DNA of 55,740 bases from the NCBI GenBank assembly GCA_022707885.1, contig JAKIZT010000012.1:1-55740 (forward strand), read 5' to 3'. Source of the DNA: Caldisericales bacterium (GTDB lineage: Bacteria > Caldisericota > Caldisericia > JAAYUI01). Each line of letters begins with the position of its first letter. The stretch's first letter is position 1. Below the pieces are notes generated by a model. That model had not been told where the DNA came from, searched no databases, and saw only the letters and a list, made by a program, of their open reading frames with translations. Shown piece after piece: positions 26,718-33,373 of this stretch. A program made the translations under genes and the position numbers.

Positions 26718-27647
26718 CTAAGGCAAGGATTTGACGATTTCAAGGCATTCGCTGGTTTTGTTACTTCCGATTTGTGTCATGGAGGAAAAGAAGAGTGTCT
26801 TTGCGAAGCCAGTGTTTCCCCTCCACAATGCCCAGAAGCCTTTGTTGAAAAGAAGTTTTGACAAATCTGGACTGTTTTCCTCGTCTCCGATTATGAGACT
26901 GGCGGCTTCGGCATCTTTCCCTATGTCCCAATAGTAAAATGCCAGCGCAGTTTTTGCACTTTCCAGCAGTTCGCCTTCAAGCGATGTTTCCAGTCTTGGC
27001 TTTATACCATCAAAGCAATCTCTCCATGCTTTTCCAACAGCCGATTTCCTCTGGTCTGTTATTTCGATTGAAAAGGGTCTGTCGCTTCCAAATGGGTCAG
27101 GGAGCATTTTCTCTCCGTGCACTCTCCAGGGTATTGCCATTATGCCAAGCGTTGGGTCGGGCAGAGACAGGAAGAGGACTGGGTTGGAATTTGTGCCTCC
27201 AGTTGTGGCAAAATTGATCCTTGGGTGTTCGAACAGTGTTTTCTCCGGGCCGCCAGTCAGTGAAACCACCGAAAGCCCTGTGGTCTGGTCATTTTTGACA
27301 GGCCAGATGATTTCCGGAACTTTATCACCTGTCATGTCAAATAACCCAGGTCTAATTATTAGAGTATCAAGCGGACCTTTTGGCCCAACAATCCTTCTGG
27401 TGGGGCCTTGAGGGTCATTTTTGATGAGGAAATACGATTCTTTTCCTGTGTCCAGGAATGTGGCCTGCCTGGCAACGCCATCGCCTATCAGATTGCATTC
27501 AACCCAGCCATCCCCAAGATCAAAACACTCGTCACCATATAGTTCAGGCTTTATATATTCGCCTGTTGGTGTTGCCCTCTGCGAATAACTGGAGCAGGAG
27601 GCGAGGCTAAATATTGCAATCAACAGACACAATACACGTTTTGCCAT
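26718..27647 (-). CDS. Exported lipoprotein of unknown function
   Basis: 309 residues with a lipoprotein signal peptide and lipobox SLASC (Cys18). The middle part has beta-rich, FG-GAP-like features such as LFDMTGDKVPEIIWPV, a calcium-type loop seen in propeller repeats. The C-terminal ~90 residues are helical and TPR-like (LAFYYWDIGKDAEAASLII). The ATG lies inside yraN with a 41-base overlap and only a weak AGGG upstream, so coupling to yraN translation is likely. A decayed copy of its 3' end lies at 25265-25365. Confidence 0.75.
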   Translation of the reverse strand: MAKRVLCLLIAIFSLASCSSYSQRATPTGEYIKPELYGDECFDLGDGWVECNLIGDGVARQATFLDTGKESYFLIKNDPQGPTRRIVGPKGPLDTLIIRPGLFDMTGDKVPEIIWPVKNDQTTGLSVVSLTGGPEKTLFEHPRINFATTGGTNSNPVLFLSLPDPTLGIMAIPWRVHGEKMLPDPFGSDRPFSIEITDQRKSAVGKAWRDCFDGIKPRLETSLEGELLESAKTALAFYYWDIGKDAEAASLIIGDEENSPDLSKLLFNKGFWALWRGNTGFAKTLFFSSMTQIGSNKTSECLEIVKSLP

Positions 27648-27957
27648 CAGATATCCCTACAAGTGCAAGCTGGATTTGCGATTCCTGGAACTCGGGGTTT
27701 TCAGACAGGAATGCCATTGCCGCATCAGCCATTCGTTTCACCCTCTTTGCCGGAAGGGATTCGAGTGGTGTTCCAAAACTATCTCCAGACCGTCTTTTCA
27801 CTTCAACAAACAGCAGATCTGCACCTTTTTTGCAGATTATATCTATCTCGCCGTGTTTTGTTTTGTAGTTTTTACAGACTATCTCAAATCCCTTTGATGC
27901 GAGTAGTGATGCTGCCATTTCTTCACCCTTTTTGCCTAGGGCGGAGCTCCTACTCAT
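27607..27957 (-). CDS. yraN: YraN family (UPF0102) endonuclease-fold protein
   Basis: 116 residues, the normal family length. The restriction-endonuclease-like core is visible: LLASKGFEIVCKNYKTKHGEIDII near residues 18-42, where GEIDII gives the acidic residue, and LLFVEVKRRSG, which supplies the ExK pair. The family is often linked to rnhB and ribosomal or competence genes, as here; its role is unresolved. It overlaps the NERD gene by eight bases and the lipoprotein gene by 41. Confidence 0.92.
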   Translation of the reverse strand: MSRSSALGKKGEEMAASLLASKGFEIVCKNYKTKHGEIDIICKKGADLLFVEVKRRSGDSFGTPLESLPAKRVKRMADAAMAFLSENPEFQESQIQLALVGISDGKTCIVSVDCNI

Positions 27958-28675
27958 TGCGGAGTATGTCGATAATGGCTTTTAGCATGTCTTCCGGAAT
28001 CTGCGTTTTTGCATCGCATTCCTGAATGTATGAGGGAAGGTTTTTCAAGAGCATGGCTTTTACCGTTGAATCGGTCACCTTCAGGATTGTGTTGGGGTTT
28101 GTGAAGACAACTATCGGCTCAATCCAGAACTGGTTGGGGTCAAGTGACATTTTTGAGAGCCTTTCATCCAGCATCTGTTTTAGCTCCCACACAGAGCGTT
28201 TTATCTGCTTCGCAGGATTGCCGATGTGACCCTTGTAGAAGCCGCCGGCCCTCCCCCTCTTCATGTAGCCCCATTCGTCACCCTGGCCATAGATTTCGCC
28301 ATTATAGTTTTTGCTCTCTATTGCATAGAGGCATCTTGGGCTTATGAGCACATGGTCAATATCGCAATTTTTGTCTTTGATCGAAACGTTGTTGATCAGT
28401 ACAAATTCGTTCGGGAGCATGGAAAGTGCTTTTGGCACCATCTGCTGGCCGACAAAGCCGGCCTTCCAGATGGACACTTCACCCGTCCTGTTGCTAAGTA
28501 TCATTCCGCCAAAAACAAAAAGAAGGAAACCGATTATGAAGAACAGCCAATTAAGGACAAAACCAAGGGCTAGCCCAAAAAAACCTGCTACAACAAGTAA
28601 TAATCCAGAAATGATTTTTAGGTATTCAAGTTTTATTTTTCTCTTTACGTAATCGCTTTTATTTATTATTTGCAT
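27950..28675 (-). CDS. Membrane-anchored NERD-domain protein
   Basis: 241 residues. Two hydrophobic helices at about residues 20-61 anchor it. The nuclease-related (NERD) domain follows: GFVGQQMVPKALSML, then NNVSIKDKNCDIDHVLISPRCLYAIESKNYNGEIYG, which holds the D-x-D and ExK positions of the nuclease-like core. GGAG lies nine bases before the ATG, which overlaps rnhB by ten bases. NERD proteins are thought to act on nucleic acid, but function is rarely proven. Here two nuclease-fold genes, this one and yraN, are adjacent. Confidence 0.87.
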   Translation of the reverse strand: MQIINKSDYVKRKIKLEYLKIISGLLLVVAGFFGLALGFVLNWLFFIIGFLLFVFGGMILSNRTGEVSIWKAGFVGQQMVPKALSMLPNEFVLINNVSIKDKNCDIDHVLISPRCLYAIESKNYNGEIYGQGDEWGYMKRGRAGGFYKGHIGNPAKQIKRSVWELKQMLDERLSKMSLDPNQFWIEPIVVFTNPNTILKVTDSTVKAMLLKNLPSYIQECDAKTQIPEDMLKAIIDILRNE

Positions 28676-29250
28676 GGGCCAAAACTCCTTCTATGGATTT
28701 GGCAGGGCCCCAACCTTGAAATGGCTTCCAGGTGGTCAGCTGTTCCATATCCCTTGTTTTTGGAAAAGCCGTATCCGGGAAATGTCATGTCGAAACCGTC
28801 CATAATATGGTCCCTTACGACTTTTGCCACTATCGAAGCGCAGGAAACACAATACTGGCTGTCATCGGCTCCAATGATCGCTTTGCTCTGCCACACAAGC
28901 CCATCGGGGACACGATTGCCATCAACTATAATCAACCCCTTTCCTCCAAGTTTTTTGCAGAGGGTGTTTGCGGCTGTCTTCATTGCCGCCATGGTTGCCC
29001 TCAGTATATCTGACACATCAATGGACATGTTGTTCTCTATGCCTATGCAGACTTGCCCTTTCAGGATTATTTCTGATGCAAGCTGGTGTCTTTTTTTGGC
29101 TGTCAGTTTTTTTGAGTCTGCAACATCATCTATGTGTTCTGTTATATGGCAAGCACAAGCCACAACTGGACCAGCAAGCGGTCCCCTCCCCGCTTCGTCA
29201 ACCCCGATAATCAAGTGTTTGTTTTTTTCATAACAACCAGATGGTCCCAC
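28666..29250 (-). CDS. rnhB: Ribonuclease HII
   Basis: About 194 residues. The enzyme cuts RNA in RNA-DNA hybrids. Catalytic residues are in VDEAGRGPLAGPVVA (Asp, Glu), IIVDGNRVPDGL (Asp) and SIVAKVVRDHIMDGF (Asp); the RNase HII tail GYGFSKNKGYGTADH follows. I chose GTG 29250, which has GGGGTG just upstream although the spacing is short (four bases). The in-frame TTG at 29274 stands four bases after a terminator T run and has no SD. No ATG is available. The domain call is secure; the start is not. Confidence 0.93.
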   Translation of the reverse strand: MGPSGCYEKNKHLIIGVDEAGRGPLAGPVVACACHITEHIDDVADSKKLTAKKRHQLASEIILKGQVCIGIENNMSIDVSDILRATMAAMKTAANTLCKKLGGKGLIIVDGNRVPDGLVWQSKAIIGADDSQYCVSCASIVAKVVRDHIMDGFDMTFPGYGFSKNKGYGTADHLEAISRLGPCQIHRRSFGPCK

Positions 29251-29277
29251 TTCACACCCCGGATGAATCTTCAATTT

Positions 29278-29309
29278 AAAAAGCCCTATCCTTCAAGATA
29301 GGGCTTTTT
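29278..29309 (-). terminator. Rho-independent terminator between lepB and rnhB
   Basis: A perfect 13-bp inverted repeat, AAAAAGCCCTATC with its complement, has a 6-base loop. It ends in TTTTT on either strand. On the minus strand it follows the second lepB by about 20 bp and lies directly before rnhB, so the rnhB-NERD-yraN-lipoprotein genes need read-through or their own promoter. Confidence 0.8.
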
Positions 29310-29330
29310 GTGTTTTTTGCAAGTTTTTTG

Positions 29331-29894
29331 CTATTTCAGCGTGCTGATTCTGTCAACAGGCCATAATACTGCTTCGGCCTTGCCGAGGATCGAGCCCCGC
29401 TTTATCGGGCCAAAGGATCTCGAGTCATAGGAGACGTCTCTGTTGTCGCCCATCACGAAGTATTCGTCCTCACCCAGCTTTGTTCCGGAGGGTATTACTA
29501 CCGGTGAACTGTTAATTGACTGACCGTAATCGGTTTCGGTTCTGTCGCTGTTTTCCACGAACCTGGTGCCGTTGATGAGCAGGTTGCCGTTCTCAAAGCT
29601 GATCGTCTCTCCTGGCAAGCCGATCACTCTTTTGATAAGCTTTTCGCTTGAAGTTGGAGAATTGAAGACAATTATATCCCCTCTTCTTATTATGTGGTCG
29701 AGCTTGTAGAGGAAGACGATGTCGCCATCATGCAGGGTCGGGTACATTGAAGTCTGCTGGACCCTTCTTGGTTCAAATGCATATGCCCTTGTCGCCATTG
29801 AAAATGAAAGGGCCAGTGAAATAGCTAAGACCCAGGAGGCAATCTCTCTTCTTGCCGCTGGGTCTTGAAAAAGTCTTATTTTATTTATTCTCAC
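29331..29894 (-). CDS. lepB: Signal peptidase I, second copy
   Basis: 187 residues. It cleaves signal peptides outside the membrane. One N-terminal helix is visible (residues ~18-40), then the nucleophile Ser in QQTSMYPTL near residue 50, the general-base Lys in LIKRVIGLPGE, and FVMGDNRDVSYDSRSFGPI. All catalytic boxes are intact. The start is GTG at 29894 with AGGAGG upstream. It lies 46 bp behind a first lepB and differs clearly from it in the N-terminal half, so the two may have different substrate preferences. Confidence 0.93.
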   Translation of the reverse strand: MRINKIRLFQDPAARREIASWVLAISLALSFSMATRAYAFEPRRVQQTSMYPTLHDGDIVFLYKLDHIIRRGDIIVFNSPTSSEKLIKRVIGLPGETISFENGNLLINGTRFVENSDRTETDYGQSINSSPVVIPSGTKLGEDEYFVMGDNRDVSYDSRSFGPIKRGSILGKAEAVLWPVDRISTLK

Positions 29895-29926
29895 AAGGTA
29901 CCTCCTGCCAGCCCTTACAGATAAGC

Positions 29927-29960
29927 GACTCCAGGAGTTCCTACTGCAGTACCTGGAGTC
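29927..29960 (-). other. Intercistronic hairpin between the two lepB genes
   Basis: GACTCCAGG and CCTGGAGTC form a 9-bp stem around a 16-base loop that itself contains the palindrome TACTGCAGTA. It overlaps the stop of the first lepB and has no T tract, so it looks like an RNA processing or stability element rather than a terminator. Confidence 0.4.
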
Positions 29961-30504
29961 TTATGGCTGGCCAGAAAACAATGAACGCTCTTCCAAGGAT
30001 AGAGTCCCGCTTTATCGGGCCGAATGTCCTGGAATCGAGGGAGCCGCCCCTGTTGTCACCCATGACATAAAATTCGTCCGGGCCAAGAAGGGTACCTTTT
30101 TTATCGCTGTCACTTTCAACATTAAAATGCTGGTTGTAATTGGTTTTTGTGTGGTCGTCGTTTTCTTCGAGCTTGTGCCCGTTGATATAGACAGTCCCAG
30201 ACTCAATTTCGATATATTCGCCTGGCAGGCCAATTATGCGCTTAATGTACTCGATGCCATCACCTTCAGCGTGGTTGGGTGGCGTGAAGACTATGATGTC
30301 ACCCCTTCCAGGCTGGGTGCCGACAAAAGACAGTTTGTTTATGAGGATGAGGTCGTCATTGTGCAATGTTGGGTACATAGAACTCATTTGCACCCTGAAA
30401 GGCTGGATTACAAAGAGCCTTATGCTCCAAGCAACACCAAGCGCGATGACAATTGTCACCACCCATTCAAGTATTTCCCTCTTGAAGCTTTTTTTGACGG
30501 TCAT
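29941..30504 (-). CDS. lepB: Signal peptidase I, first copy
   Basis: 187 residues. A single N-terminal membrane helix (about 12-33) is followed by the nucleophile Ser42 in MSSMYPTL, the Lys in EYIKRIIGLPGE and the box YVMGDNRGGSLDSRTFGPI. The ATG shares its A with the rplS stop (TGATG), so it is translationally coupled to ribosomal protein L19. Linkage of lepB to rplS is common in Firmicutes and related groups. Confidence 0.95.
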   Translation of the reverse strand: MTVKKSFKREILEWVVTIVIALGVAWSIRLFVIQPFRVQMSSMYPTLHNDDLILINKLSFVGTQPGRGDIIVFTPPNHAEGDGIEYIKRIIGLPGEYIEIESGTVYINGHKLEENDDHTKTNYNQHFNVESDSDKKGTLLGPDEFYVMGDNRGGSLDSRTFGPIKRDSILGRAFIVFWPAIRLQVLQ

Positions 30505-30866
30505 CAAGCCTTCTTTTGCTGTGGTTTGCGATCTTTCAGTCTGGCTTCTTTGCCTATCCTGTCCCTGAGGTAGAACAGTTTTGCCCTTCTCACCCTTCCG
30601 TGGCGTACGACTTCAATCTTGTCGATTGCCGGTGAGTGGAGCGGATAAACCTTCTCTATTCCAACGCCATCGGAGATCTTCCTGACTGTGAAGGTCTCGG
30701 AAACGCCGCCGTTTTGTTTGGCGATGACGATGCCCTGGAAAATCTGGATCCTGGCCCTTGTTCCTTCTTTTACCTTCTGGTGGACTTTGACCGTGTCCCC
30801 TATTTCGTAGGAATTTGGGTCTTTCTTGATCTGGTCCTGTACAACTTCTCTCAAAATCTCGTTCAT
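30504..30866 (-). CDS. rplS: Ribosomal protein L19 (bL19)
   Basis: 120 residues from ATG 30866 ([10 protein letters not shown]), with GGAGG upstream. A longer in-frame start 19 codons earlier is non-conserved leader. Family marks: [43 protein letters not shown], then [38 protein letters not shown]. It lies 140 bp after the methyltransferase gene, with a hairpin over the SD region, and is coupled to lepB. Confidence 0.97.
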   Translation of the reverse strand: MNEILREVVQDQIKKDPNSYEIGDTVKVHQKVKEGTRARIQIFQGIVIAKQNGGVSETFTVRKISDGVGIEKVYPLHSPAIDKIEVVRHGRVRRAKLFYLRDRIGKEARLKDRKPQQKKA

Positions 30867-30872
30867 ATTTAT

Positions 30873-30890
30873 CCTCCAAAGGCCCTTTGG
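30873..30890 (-). promoter_or_regulatory. Hairpin next to the rplS ribosome binding site
   Basis: On the minus strand CCAAAG-GGC-CTTTGG forms a tight stem whose 3' arm runs into the SD (TTTGGAGG), seven to ten bases before the rplS ATG. It could limit translation of L19. Autoregulatory L19 leaders are known in other phyla, but this one does not obviously match a described consensus. Confidence 0.4.
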
Positions 30891-31006
30891 GACTTGCCCT
30901 TCAGGCTTTCCAATGCAATACAATAACGTAAAGCACCTAGAAAGAAAATGTTAGCCGTCCTTTGCAGTGTTTGCAAGTGAAAAAAGTTTAATGAAAAAAA
31001 AGTTGA

Positions 31007-31558
31007 TTAAGCGAGTCTTTTTCCAAGAAGGCGGTCACAAATTATTGCTCCTGCCGCCCTGACTGACAGGTGGTTGAATTCGGTTGGCCCCCAGATTGGC
31101 TCTAAAAGCAGATCGCATCTGTTTATTATCTCTGGTGAAAGTCCCCAGCCAGTGCCGAGGATTATCATTGTTGGCCTGCCAAGATTGTTCCTCAACCAAT
31201 CAAATGTCACCTGGCCTTCTTTTGTTTTGGCAGTTGTACCGACAAGCACCGGTTTTTCTCCGGCGATCTGTGTGGCGTCTTCGATGGCCAGGTCGAGGTT
31301 GGCAGTTACCCTTGTTACCTCGAGCGCCTGTGATCTAAAAGGGTTCCATTCTTTTCCGCCGCCGACTTCCCAAAACCCCAGGATTCGCTCAGCAACTTGC
31401 CTCTGGAGTGGTGATGGATGGACAAGATAGAGTCTTTCTACGCCGTAGGTTGTGGAGCTCCTTGCAAGATCATGGATGTCGAAAGTGGTGATTGAGGATG
31501 TCTGGATGTTGCCTCTTCTGTCATAGACAGGGTGGTGCATGAGTGATATGAAAATCAT
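31007..31558 (-). CDS. SPOUT-type RNA methyltransferase (TM1570-like, Methyltrn_RNA_4)
   Basis: 183 residues. The sequence opens IFISLMHHPVYDRRGNIQTSSITTFDIHDLARSSTTYGVERLYLVHP and ends with the knot region IILGTGWGLSPEIINRCD, which resembles the SAM-binding trefoil knot of SPOUT enzymes. The family stands next to trmD in Thermotoga and some Deltaproteobacteria, the same position as here. Its start overlaps the trmD stop by four bases. The RNA target is not known from sequence. Confidence 0.85.
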   Translation of the reverse strand: MIFISLMHHPVYDRRGNIQTSSITTFDIHDLARSSTTYGVERLYLVHPSPLQRQVAERILGFWEVGGGKEWNPFRSQALEVTRVTANLDLAIEDATQIAGEKPVLVGTTAKTKEGQVTFDWLRNNLGRPTMIILGTGWGLSPEIINRCDLLLEPIWGPTEFNHLSVRAAGAIICDRLLGKRLA

Positions 31559-32304
31559 TTTATTTTTCCAATCGTATCAAAAATTTCGGCTTTTATCTCT
31601 TCGAGTATTTCAATGTCTTCTTTTGAAAGGTTGGCGTTAATCAATAGATCGGGGCGGAGGAGTAGCGTTCTTTTTAGCGCCTGGACCCTTCTCCATTTCT
31701 CAATCGTTTTGTGGTTGCCCGACTGGAGCTCTTCCGGGGTATTACCTGTCTCATGCCTGGCTGGTCGTGTATATTGAGGGTATTCTATCAAATTGTCAGA
31801 AAAGGATTCGAACTCGAGGGAGTCCTGCTTGCCAAGAACACCAGGGATAAGTCTCACTGTTGCATCGGCCATTGCTAAAGCTGCAATCTCGCCGCCAGTC
31901 ATGATGAAGTCACCGATTGATAGCCAGTCTGTAAAGAGCTGGCAGGCCCTTTCGTCAATCCCCTCATAATGTCCACATAAAAAAATTAAGGCCGGGGCTT
32001 TCGAGAGGTCGCTTGCGACCTGCTGGTCAAAAGCCTTTCCGGCCGGTGTTGTGAGTATTGTCCTGGACCCTTCTGGGAGCCCCAGTGAATCCAGCATTTT
32101 CTTGATAGGGTCGACCTTGAGCACCATACCGGCCCCACCCCCGAAAGGGCTGTCGTCGGTTGTGCGATGGCGGTCTGTTGTAAAGTCCCTGAGATTGATT
32201 GCTTCAACCTCAAGCAAGCCTGCCTTGGTGGCCCTTCCCATTATCGAAACTTTTGCCGACTCCTTGAAAAAATCAGGGAAGGTTGTGGCAAAAACAAGCT
32301 TCAT
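31555..32304 (-). CDS. trmD: tRNA (guanine-N1)-methyltransferase TrmD
   Basis: 249 residues, the usual length. TrmD methylates G37 of tRNAs. The family blocks are clear: RTTDDSPFGGGAGMVLKVDPI, the trefoil-knot segment LIFLCGHYEGIDERACQ, LSIGDFIMTGGEIAALAMADATVRLIPGVLG and the C-terminal YTRPARHETGNTPEELQSGNH. The ATG shares one base with the ylqD stop. No rimM gene lies between ylqD and trmD, unlike the usual order. Confidence 0.97.
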   Translation of the reverse strand: MKLVFATTFPDFFKESAKVSIMGRATKAGLLEVEAINLRDFTTDRHRTTDDSPFGGGAGMVLKVDPIKKMLDSLGLPEGSRTILTTPAGKAFDQQVASDLSKAPALIFLCGHYEGIDERACQLFTDWLSIGDFIMTGGEIAALAMADATVRLIPGVLGKQDSLEFESFSDNLIEYPQYTRPARHETGNTPEELQSGNHKTIEKWRRVQALKRTLLLRPDLLINANLSKEDIEILEEIKAEIFDTIGKIK

Positions 32305-32708
32305 CAGCCTTCGTTTACGCTCTGGACCACGTTGTCTTTAATGATGATTTCGGCTTTTGAGAGCTTTGATTCCAGGTCGTCGCCAGATTTGATTTCAACA
32401 AGTGAATCCAGTGTTCCCTGCGGAAAAATTGTCCCTTCGGCCATGCCCTGCATTTCGGCCATTCTGGACTCAATTTCTTTGAGTGTGGCTTCCCTTGTGG
32501 ATTTCTCCCTTTCAAGCTGCTCCCTGACCTGCATTACATAATTGTAATCCATGGTTTGGACTTTCAGCATGAGCTGGGCCTCGGTTGTCTTGATTTTTTC
32601 AAGCTCCACCTTGACCTCTGCTGAAAGGGAATTCAGCTGTGCGACATACCTCTTCTTGAAGTCATCGGTGACGATGACTTTCAGTGCAACTTTTCTAGCT
32701 ATCAGCAC
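32304..32708 (-). CDS. ylqD: YlqD family protein
   Basis: 134 residues. It begins VALKVIVTDDFKKRYVAQLN, the family opening, then a long coiled coil (residues ~20-95) with Glu/Lys/Gln heptads, and ends in a small beta domain (GTLDSLVEIKSGDDLESKLSKAEIIIKDNVV). YlqD lies between the KH gene and rimM-trmD in Bacillus, the same context. The start is GTG 32708 with GAGG nine bases upstream. Function is unknown; the context points to the ribosome or RNA. Confidence 0.85.
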   Translation of the reverse strand: MLIARKVALKVIVTDDFKKRYVAQLNSLSAEVKVELEKIKTTEAQLMLKVQTMDYNYVMQVREQLEREKSTREATLKEIESRMAEMQGMAEGTIFPQGTLDSLVEIKSGDDLESKLSKAEIIIKDNVVQSVNEG

Positions 32709-32711
32709 GAA

Positions 32712-32948
32712 TTAAGCCTCGATTACGTTTACTTCGGCCTTCTTGCCGTGTTTGTTGGATACGGCCCTGATGAGGACGCGGAGAGCGTTGATCGTCCTGC
32801 CCTGCTTGCCGATAACTTTTCCAAGATCACTTGGGTCAACCTTGATTTCGTAGGTGAGGTGCTGTTCGCCGACGAGCTCATTGATGACTACTTTGTCCTG
32901 GTTGTCCACGAGTTGCTTGACGATGTAAAGAAGAGTGTCTTTAAACAT
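32712..32948 (-). CDS. khpA: KhpA-type KH-domain RNA-binding protein
   Basis: 78 residues, a single KH domain with the RNA-binding GxxG loop in DLGKVIGKQGRTINALRVLIRA, the exact form found in KhpA/YlqC. In other bacteria it pairs with KhpB to bind small RNAs and mRNAs. GGGGG lies shortly before the ATG. It stands between rpsP and ylqD as expected. Confidence 0.95.
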   Translation of the reverse strand: MFKDTLLYIVKQLVDNQDKVVINELVGEQHLTYEIKVDPSDLGKVIGKQGRTINALRVLIRAVSNKHGKKAEVNVIEA

Positions 32949-32956
32949 TGTTCCCC

Positions 32957-33235
32957 CTAAACTTGTACTTTGCGTTTGGATTCGGCAAATTTCCTCATGA
33001 TACCCGAAGTTTTAAGGATTGACTTGGCCGATTCGGTGGGTTGTGCACCTACGGAGAGCCAATAGAGAATCCTGTCTTCTTTTAAGTTGGTGACCTTGTT
33101 ATCATGGACAAAGTCAATATGCCCAACAAGCTCTATGAAGTCGCTGTTTGTGGGTTTACGGGAGTCAACGACTATGAGTCTGAAGCTGGGGCTGTGAACT
33201 TTACCGACGCGAGCGAGCTTTAGTTTTGCAGCCAA
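32957..33235 (-). CDS. rpsP: Ribosomal protein S16 (bS16)
   Basis: 92 residues. The sequence KLKLARVGKVHSPSFRLIVVDSR and the later DRILYWLSVGAQPTESAKSIL are S16 hallmarks. The start is TTG at 33235, with AAGGGG about ten bases upstream; no ATG is available before the conserved start. It is the first gene of the minus-strand housekeeping run, with a strong promoter about 40 bp upstream. The usual ffh gene is not upstream; the neighbour is a divergent membrane-protein gene. Confidence 0.96.
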   Translation of the reverse strand: MAAKLKLARVGKVHSPSFRLIVVDSRKPTNSDFIELVGHIDFVHDNKVTNLKEDRILYWLSVGAQPTESAKSILKTSGIMRKFAESKRKVQV

Positions 33236-33274
33236 TTTGAAAAACCCCTTTCTATTACTTCTTACAAAGTACCG

Positions 33275-33302
33275 ATTTTAGGGATGGGACTACCCCTGTC
33301 AA
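33275..33302 (-). promoter_or_regulatory. Strong promoter of the rpsP operon
   Basis: On the minus strand TTGACA (33302-33297) and TAAAAT (33280-33275) are 16 bp apart, a near-consensus sigma70 promoter with start near 33268 and a leader of about 33 bases. Confidence 0.75.
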
Positions 33303-33308
33303 GGGGGG

Positions 33309-33337
33309 TTGCTAAGATTTCGCAAAGGAATTATATA
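33309..33337 (+). promoter_or_regulatory. Divergent promoter for the DUF3352-like gene
   Basis: TTGCTA (33309-33314) and TATATA (33332-33337) are 17 bp apart. The -35 is only seven bases from the -35 of the rpsP promoter on the other strand, so the two could compete or share a regulator. Confidence 0.5.
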
Positions 33338-33373
33338 TCATCTTTACGTTTCAAATCCGGAGGTGTGTTTTTT

